From Molanna angustata (Eukaryota; Arthropoda; Insecta; Trichoptera; Molannidae), in NCBI GenBank assembly GCA_963576475.1, contig OY754980.1, positions 26,119,486-26,183,485 of the forward strand: DNA of 64,000 nt. The letters run 5' to 3'. The notes beneath the pieces are model-generated. The model searched no databases, had not been told where the DNA came from, and was given only the letters and a program-made list of their open reading frames with translations. This document shows, in pieces, positions 57,841 to 64,000 of the stretch. Both the position numbers and the translations under genes were made by a program. Position 1 is the first letter of the stretch. Each line of letters opens with the position of its first letter.

Positions 57841-58745
57841 TGTTATGCCCGAAAAAAAATAATGCCGAAAAACAATGATTTTTATTTTGTTCCACGGCAA
57901 CATTTCGGAAAACAGCTAGCGCTCGTTGCGGGCGAAAAACGGAACTTGCAGCTAGCACGCGCTATGGCACGCGCTCTCTTGGCATTCGACGCTGGTGAAG
58001 GACGGACGGTTTGGTGTGACGCCGTCATCGGTCGACACGTACTCCCGATGGCGGCCATATTTTCGACGGCGAGAAAGTCTGTGTGACAGGACCCGTCACG
58101 CGCATGGACGCTGATGGTGCCCCAGAACCAAGATGAGGGCATCAACAGGACAGGAGGTTGGAGGCAGAGCGCAGTGTGGGGCCACCGCGTAGGGAACGCG
58201 GCGGCTCGCAGATTGGACCACGAAGGGCAATCCGTGTCGTCTGGGGCGTCGGTTCGCCTTCCGGCGAGGTCCCGACTGGCATGCCACCTCTGTCGAGATG
58301 CGCCGTCATAGCGTGTCGTGGGGCACAGAGCCAGCCATGGGTGACGGTCTGGAGGAGAAGAAGAAACCACGCCGGACACGAGGAAGACCTGCTAGCCTGA
58401 CGCAGAGGCTGGGCCCCACCGATCTACCGTCACCACGTGGAAGACAGTGACATGCCTGGAGTAAGGATGTCGCTGTACCCTGGGGCGGTATATTCTGGTC
58501 GGCGTCTTTTCGTGTGTTTGCGTGTGTTTGACAGTTCGTTTCGGTAGATGCCACGTGTTTTTATTTGTTGTTGTATTTGTTTGTTTGTTTTTATTTCATT
58601 ATTTTTATCGCCATGGACCATTTGTGAATATTTAAATAAAAAAGCGCCGTACTAAAACAAATTTTAAGTGTCGTCCTCATTTCTCTCCTTTTCTTCCCCA
58701 CACCTTGGCTTGATGTTTCCTCGTGGTAGACGAGAGGTCTCATCA
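57841..58745 (+). repeat. Right LTR (905 bp)
   Basis: Same as the left LTR at offset 1157; the four differences I saw include GATGAGGGC for GATGATGGC and GTAGGGAACG for GTAGGGGACG. AATAAA at 58635-58640. Confidence 0.9.
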
Positions 58746-58966
58746 ATCTCGATGAAAAAATGATTTATAAAATTAAGTAAATGTAATAAGATGCCAATAT
58801 TATTTATTTTTTCTTCAAGTTGGTTTCCATGATGCATTTTTATGACCATTGAAAAAATGACAAAGGTAAATATTTTTGTATTTTGATTTATCTGCGCTTT
58901 CTATGGTTATAAATGACCTAAAAACATAGACGACGTCAGAAAATTTGTCGTGTAAATAGACACTTT

Positions 58967-58993
58967 TTGGCGGGAAAACGCTTTTCCCGCCAA
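58967..58993. promoter_or_regulatory. Palindromic E2F-like double site
   Basis: TTGGCGGGAAAA, CGC, then the exact complement TTTTCCCGCCAA. Each arm contains TTGGCGGGAA, an E2F/DP consensus. No gene is recognised on either side, so function is open. Confidence 0.4.
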
Positions 58994-59105
58994 TGCCGGT
59001 CGTAAAAATAGTGGCACCGTTTAGATTTACGTCATAGTATAAAGGCTGATTATTTTCTGTATAAGGGTAGAAACCACAGCAGGTAAAAACGATTGGATAG
59101 TACAA

Positions 59106-59975
59106 ACTCTGAGTAATGGTGGCTTTTGGAGGTAACCGACTTCAGAGTGTTGAAAGTTGTTAAAAATTGATATTTTAACACATAGTATAAAGCGCGCTTT
59201 TTTAATTAGAGATCACGCCTACCATTGAAAGACAGAAATACAACAGGCAAAATAACATCTGACATAGTGCAGCAATGAGGTTTACCACTTATTTTGAATA
59301 TTGCCTTTTTAGGTGAGACGAGACTGGTGTGTGTGGATATACGCGAGTGTTGCGCTTTCTGTTTCTGTAAGGAAATTCACACCGCACACTTGTGCTGGTT
59401 ACTCAACATTGTGGGATATGCCGTGATAGTATGAATGAAATATGTAAATAAATAAAATCCACATGGGAGTAAGCAAATATTTTAGTTACCGCTGTGTGTT
59501 TTCACAAGGCTCCTTTGAAAAAGTTTTCCCACGAACTGTGTGTGTATGTTTGTAGGTAGGTATATGTATATGACGGTTTCGTGACATTTCTAACTATGTA
59601 TTGTGTGATATCACGACAATGATTAAAAGAATAGGTGATAGTTGATTGTGGTTGCTTTTGACATTGATTGGTTTCACACGACGGCAAATTTCACCAAATA
59701 TAGGGTTATACATATGTACCTACTAGGTACGATAACAATCTTATGAACCAACAATGTGAGATACACAAATGTTATCACACGCACGATATCATTGTCTCAA
59801 ATGCTATAACATTCAAAATAATAAATGAGTGACCTGTTTAATAAGTTCGCGGTTTTATTGATAAAAAGACTGCGGATGAAATTTTCAATTAACTATTTAA
59901 AAAAAAGGATAGTTTATCAATCCCACATAATGATAAAAATATATTTACACATCCCACAACAATTAGTACAGCCCA
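59106..59975. other. Spacer, no gene seen
   Basis: No exon supported. 59303-59345 (TTGCCTTTTTAGGTGAGACG) repeats 49560-49600. Otherwise AT-rich. Confidence 0.4.
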
Positions 59976-59989
59976 CCCATATAGCCATT

Positions 59990-60310
59990 TTCGGTCACAA
60001 AATTTTCAAAGTAGTCACAAGTAGTCGCAGTGTCTGAAAGTGTGGTAACAGTTACCACACTTTGTGACCGAAAAAATTCGGTAACAAAGTGTGGACTTTG
60101 TGTCGACACCGTGTCGACACAAAGTGTACACATTGTGTAGACTTTCATTCTATACACTTTGCGACTAGTTTGCGACTAGTGTACACTTTGGGAAAAAGTG
60201 TAGTAACGTGTGGTAACAGTGTGGAAACATTGTTACCAGAATATTTAAATCTACACACAATGTGTGGTAACGTTACCACACTGTTACCACACTTCTAGTC
60301 GCGATCATTA
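59990..60310. repeat. Left subterminal repeat array of the 59976 unit
   Basis: Eight GGTAAC/GTTACC words, two adjacent GTGTCGACAC palindromes (60097-60122) and two TTTGCGACTAG copies (60158-60179). These look like binding sites for a transposase. Confidence 0.75.
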
Positions 60311-60915
60311 CAATGCTAAATGTAAAGAAAATGTCATAACTTCTCAAACTGTTTCGATAGAGTGCCACGTATTGTCATCAAAATTGCATTCATTATGAGC
60401 AAACAACCAAAACGATTCCGTCAGTCATCGACTTTCTACAGAAAAGTGAAAAAGTTAATTAATTTATAAAACCTAACTCCAAGTAAATATTTTTATTTAC
60501 CTGTTTAAATATTTCATTTCCAAATATATGAGCGAAATGTGCTCTTAGTTTATGATACCTTTCTAACTATGTTTAATTAGTTCATCTAAAGCCGTATTCG
60601 TATTTATCTGATGTGAATAAATAGTAATGTGTATTGATTGTCTACCTTAACAGGAATTTTTCCTACTTAGTTTGACAAATAGAATTTTTTTTTGAACACT
60701 TAACATGATACCTCGAATACCTACATCATTATATTTTCATACTTTATTATTACATCTGTATTTTTTTTTTAATTATTTATAATCAGAGATACCTATTTGT
60801 TTTCTTTTAGGTCTTTTTGTAAAGAAAATAAATATATTATTATTAATCATTTAGTCGAAGCTCTCGGAGTGTTCATATGTTCGCAATGTCAAAACAACTG
60901 AATTGTATATTATAC

Positions 60916-61260
60916 TAGGGGCTTCGCCCCTTCTGCTCCCGCGGCCCGGGCCTTTTTGCCGCTCCGCGGCTTTTAATTGGGCCGCTTCGCGCCTCTATTT
61001 TTAAAATCCCAAATGCCTCTGTTTAAAAAAAAAATTGCCAATATTCCTCTATTTTTAAAATCACTGTAATGACAATCGTTATAGAAAAATGTGGCGTTTG
61101 GTTCTCGCTGCCTAAATTTTCAGCCATATCTGAATCATTATTAAATTAATAATGAATATTTTTGAACGCGAACATTATTTGAGGTAAAATTGTTTTACTT
61201 TTAATTGTTTGTTCGGACAAACCAAAAAAGATGGCGTATCGTATTATTATTATAGATAGA
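60916..61260. other. Insertion with GC-rich hairpin start
   Basis: TACTAGGGGCTTCGCCCC forms a tight hairpin, followed by CCGCGGCCCGGGCC and GCCGCTCCGCGGC. 61085-61115 resembles the LINE A 3' word GTGGCGTTTGGTTCTCGCTG. Probably another small mobile element; its end is unclear. Confidence 0.4.
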
Positions 61261-61377
61261 AAAAATACTAGCGATTCTGATTCGTAACAACACAGCACTG
61301 GAGCGTGCAGTGTGCACACTAGTCAATGTGCTATGAGCATGAGTCATGACTAGAGACCTGAATTTATCGGAGGTTTT

Positions 61378-61503
61378 TTTTTGAAAAGCGGTGTTATTTT
61401 TATAGAAAAGCGGTGTTATTTTTTAAGAAAGGGGTGTTATTTTTAAGAAGTCGGTGTTATTTTTTGTGAAAGCGGTGTTATTTTTTAAGAAAAGTGATGT
61501 TTA
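61378..61503 (+). repeat. 24-bp tandem repeat, about 5 copies
   Basis: AAAGCGGTGTTATTTTTTAA recurs at intervals of 23-27 bases with drift. Confidence 0.8.
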
Positions 61504-62629
61504 GAATTGTTTAAAATTTAGAATTGCAAGTTCTGTTTGCATTATAAAAGATAATAGGCTTAAATAATTTATATAATTAAAATTAAAATTGTTTGAAAAA
61601 TTACAAACAAATAGAACTTTATCACCCTAAATAACAATTTTTTGCATCAAATTTAAATTGCTTCAAAATTGAAAATATACATTGCAGCCAAATTGTTTTC
61701 TTTAAGATTGGTTATTCTGTCAAACTTCATACAAAACAGTATTGTATGAAGATAAAAATCTTTCTGAATCGACATTATTTTATTTAAAAATACTCCAAAC
61801 ATAACGTAAAACAACAAATAAAATTACTAGAAATGTCTCAACTGTAAATAATCAAAACAATTTGTTATTTTTTTGCGAAAATGACGGTAAAAATGACAAA
61901 AAATCGGTGATATTTTCCAAAAACGTCAAAATTCGCGTTATTCGCGAAAAATTTAAATAAATTTTGTATGTAGTTAGTAATAAAATTTTGTTGGTAGTTT
62001 AAAAAAATGTTTCTACTAACTTATTTCGCTACTAACTTATTACCTAGTATGAAATAAGTTTGATATTAGTCCTCGTTTTGTACGAAAAGTAGTTTTAATT
62101 TTTCTATAGGACGTGTCATTTAGCCATAATCCAATTTGAAAGATTGAAGAAATCTTAAATATTTCAAATTTTATAAATAAAGGGTTCATTTATATAAAAA
62201 AATCAATTCTTAGTAGATTTAATTTTTATTAAAAAAAAGTTAAAGTGATATTGTTTAAAAACAACGAAAAAAAAAAACAGTTTTTTGACAGCCAATTTAC
62301 ACATATTTTTGAAATTTGCAAATCTGGATTTGTAATCCCAATAATAGTTCTCTAATCATCCTTCTAAAAATCAATAATACTCCATTTTAGGTAGGTGTGC
62401 ATTTTTAGATTGGGTTATTACGTTTTTTTTCATATATTATGTTCATGCATCCAAAATAAACCTATTTGAATGATTCTTGTGTATTTAAGTCTTTCTTCGT
62501 CTAAAAAAATCGTTCATAATATTTTTTGCTATATTTTTGTTTGTAAATGCTTTTGTTAGCGTATTATTAAACACATAAATAAATAATGTTGTGAAGTTTC
62601 TAATACTTTGAGAATAACTGGTAGCAAAA

Positions 62630-63346
62630 AGGACGTGAAGCCATTTTGTAAATTCGGTAACTTTGTTACTACTTCTGGAAACATGTCGACACATGTCGAC
62701 TTTGTGTGGTAACTTTGTGACTAGATTGCGACCACATTATGCTATATGTCAAATATAATTTTGTTTTATTATTCACTACAATTTTATACTTTTTGTTGAT
62801 TATATAACTAATTTTTAGTATTATAATTTGTTATTTATTGAAACAAAAGCTTCAGAGCTTTCTAAATGCATGTTTTTTTTAGTGAAAATATAATAAATAT
62901 TTCGCTATTATTGTTTAAATTACGATTACATGGTGTCCCGTTGGACAATTTCAACCTATTTTAACAAATTACACAATGAATTTCTTTTCCCATTAAAAAT
63001 GTAGCCTTATAAAGTCATATTTAGCAATATTCAAAATAAACACTTGACAAACTTTAATGGCGGTGTTGTATTGTTTTTTTTTATCTATCATTCTCGCATA
63101 AATGTCAAACGAGTTGAAAGCAAGTGAGCGAATGATGAACTAAATGCGGTCGCAAACTGGTAACAATGTTACCACACGGCGTCGGAACATTGTGACCGAA
63201 TGTTACTGTGTCCACTCCTCCCCATTTCTAGTCGCCGTTACGACACAGTGTGCACACGGCGACTGAAATATGTTACTAGAATACAATGTTTCGACACAAA
63301 CTGTGTCGACACGTGTCGACACGGCGACTGGAATTGGCTATATGGG
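62630..63346. repeat. Right subterminal repeat zone of the 59976 unit
   Basis: 62650-62740 and 63150-63346 contain GGTAAC/GTTACC, CATGTCGACACATGTCGAC and GTGTCGACACGTGTCGACAC words, mirroring the left side. An AT-rich stretch (62760-63060) lies between the two parts. Confidence 0.7.
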
Positions 63347-63654
63347 CAATATCATTTAAGAGGCTAAATAATAAATTTTGTAAATGTTTTCCCCAGAATC
63401 TTCAATAGTTACGTCATTGAAATAAAGAATATGTAGTACATTTTTATTCATACTTATTGCATGAGTTTTTACTAAATTTAATTTATTAAATACTTTTCTT
63501 GTATAAGTTTTAATAAAACTCTATTATTTTTTCTTTCGTAGATGTATTTTAGGTTACTAATTTATTGTTTTCAGTCAAAATAAAATGTGTGAAATTACAT
63601 TACCATATTTTTACTTCGACTTAATGAATATATGAAAAACACGATTCCCGGACA
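63347..63654. other. AT-rich spacer
   Basis: No exon or repeat boundary seen. Confidence 0.45.
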
Positions 63655-63830
63655 ATTTACCGTAGCCGATTGACCGTGGACAATTGACCGTACGCCCTTT
63701 TTACCGTATGGACAATTTACCGTGAGGACTATTTACCGTGGGGACAATTTACCGTATGGACAGTTGACCGTCGGGACAATTTACCGTACGGACAATTGAC
63801 CGTGAGGACAATTCACCGTGCGGAAACTAT
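63655..63830 (+). repeat. ACCGT tandem array, 18-bp unit
   Basis: Eleven ACCGT words spaced mostly 18 bases, consensus GGACAATTTACCGTNNG with TTGACCGT variants. Both sides of the unit vary while GGACAATT and ACCGT are kept. From 63831 the sequence returns to AT-rich DNA to the window edge. Confidence 0.88.
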
Positions 63831-64000
63831 TTTTAGTATCGGAAAAAATCCTTTTCTTTTTTCGTTTGAGTTAAATAAATTGCGTGAGTAAAAAAATGTT
63901 CGTTTATGGCGACGGACCGATTGCCCAATTTTTTATTTCAAAATACTACGAGAAATGCAATATGTCGACAGTGATTAAAACGAAATTTTACAAAAAAAAG

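Larger units (their letters stand above)
56684..58745 (+). mobile_element. Non-autonomous LTR retrotransposon, recent
   Basis: Two 905-base direct repeats (56684-57588 and 57841-58745) that start TGTTATGCCCG and end TCTCATCA surround only 252 bases. A 4-bp duplication ATCT flanks the whole (56680-56683; 58746-58749). A primer-site-like TGGCTTGCC lies two bases after the left LTR and a purine tract (AAGTGGGGTGGAA) lies just before the right LTR. I saw four base differences between the LTRs, so insertion is recent. There is no gag or pol: it depends on another element. Orientation is set by the primer-like and purine-rich sites. Confidence 0.92.
59976..63346. mobile_element. DNA transposon-like unit, 3.37 kb, unknown superfamily
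   Basis: Outer inverted repeat CCCATATAGCCA (59976-59987) and TGGCTATATGGG (63335-63346), extended imperfectly to about 27 bases with 'TT..GTC.C'. Both ends carry dense subterminal repeats: GTGTGGTAAC/GTTACCACAC, GTGTCGACAC and GACTAG. A CA dinucleotide flanks each side but may be chance. No transposase frame is found in the interior, which has been hit by other insertions. Confidence 0.7.

Noticed and set aside
56654..58554. Several 60-165-codon open frames on both strands
   Set aside because: They lie in the two LTRs, repeat at offset 1157, overlap on opposite strands and match no retroelement protein; they follow from GC-rich composition.
58815..59105. 96-codon minus-strand open frame
   Set aside because: No domain, no splice context, and it covers the E2F-like palindrome; likely chance.
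59976..63346. Assigning the 3.37-kb unit to a named superfamily
   Set aside because: The target duplication cannot be fixed from one copy and no transposase frame is left.

Overview
The window is animal nuclear DNA, AT-rich and full of transposons. It is most likely from an insect and probably a moth or butterfly: it has short introns in housekeeping genes, dense decayed LINE fragments ending in (TATG)n tails, tRNA-derived SINEs, and many small palindromic DNA transposons. The species call is inference; the eukaryotic call rests on spliced genes with GT..AG introns.

Protein-coding genes occupy two places. At the left, 1126-8971, lie a PIGH-like gene (minus, first two coding exons only), an ISCA2 gene (minus, two exons, complete) and a POLR1F/RPA43 gene (plus, three exons, complete). 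ISCA2 and POLR1F are divergent with 193 bases between start codons. In the middle, 26071-42774 on the minus strand, is the 3' part of a kinesin-3-like gene: six exons covering the second half of the motor domain and a very long acidic, disordered tail. Its 5' exons, including the ATP-binding P-loop, were not found and probably lie beyond 42774.

Everything else is mobile or repetitive DNA. 9945-16450 is a nest: a 5.15-kb PIF/Harbinger-like element (10396-15546, TAA target duplication) sits inside a CR1-like reverse transcriptase fragment and itself carries LINE and SINE insertions. 16450-25520 is AT-rich with dispersed repeats, a hAT-type miniature element and LINE remnants. The kinesin introns carry two more hAT-type elements with 8-bp target duplications, nested palindromic elements, several tandem arrays and LINE ends. 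42998-56500 is mostly LINE and SINE debris, plus a long (CA)n tract grown inside a dispersed repeat and a GC-rich block of unknown origin.

The most distinctive structures are at the right: a recent, coding-empty LTR retrotransposon (56684-58745) with 905-base LTRs and only 252 internal bases, a 3.4-kb DNA transposon-like unit (59976-63346) with palindrome-rich ends, and an 18-base ACCGT tandem array (63655-63830). A SINE at 2284 and a LINE at 52374 share an identical 47-base 3' tail, which suggests that this LINE moves that SINE.
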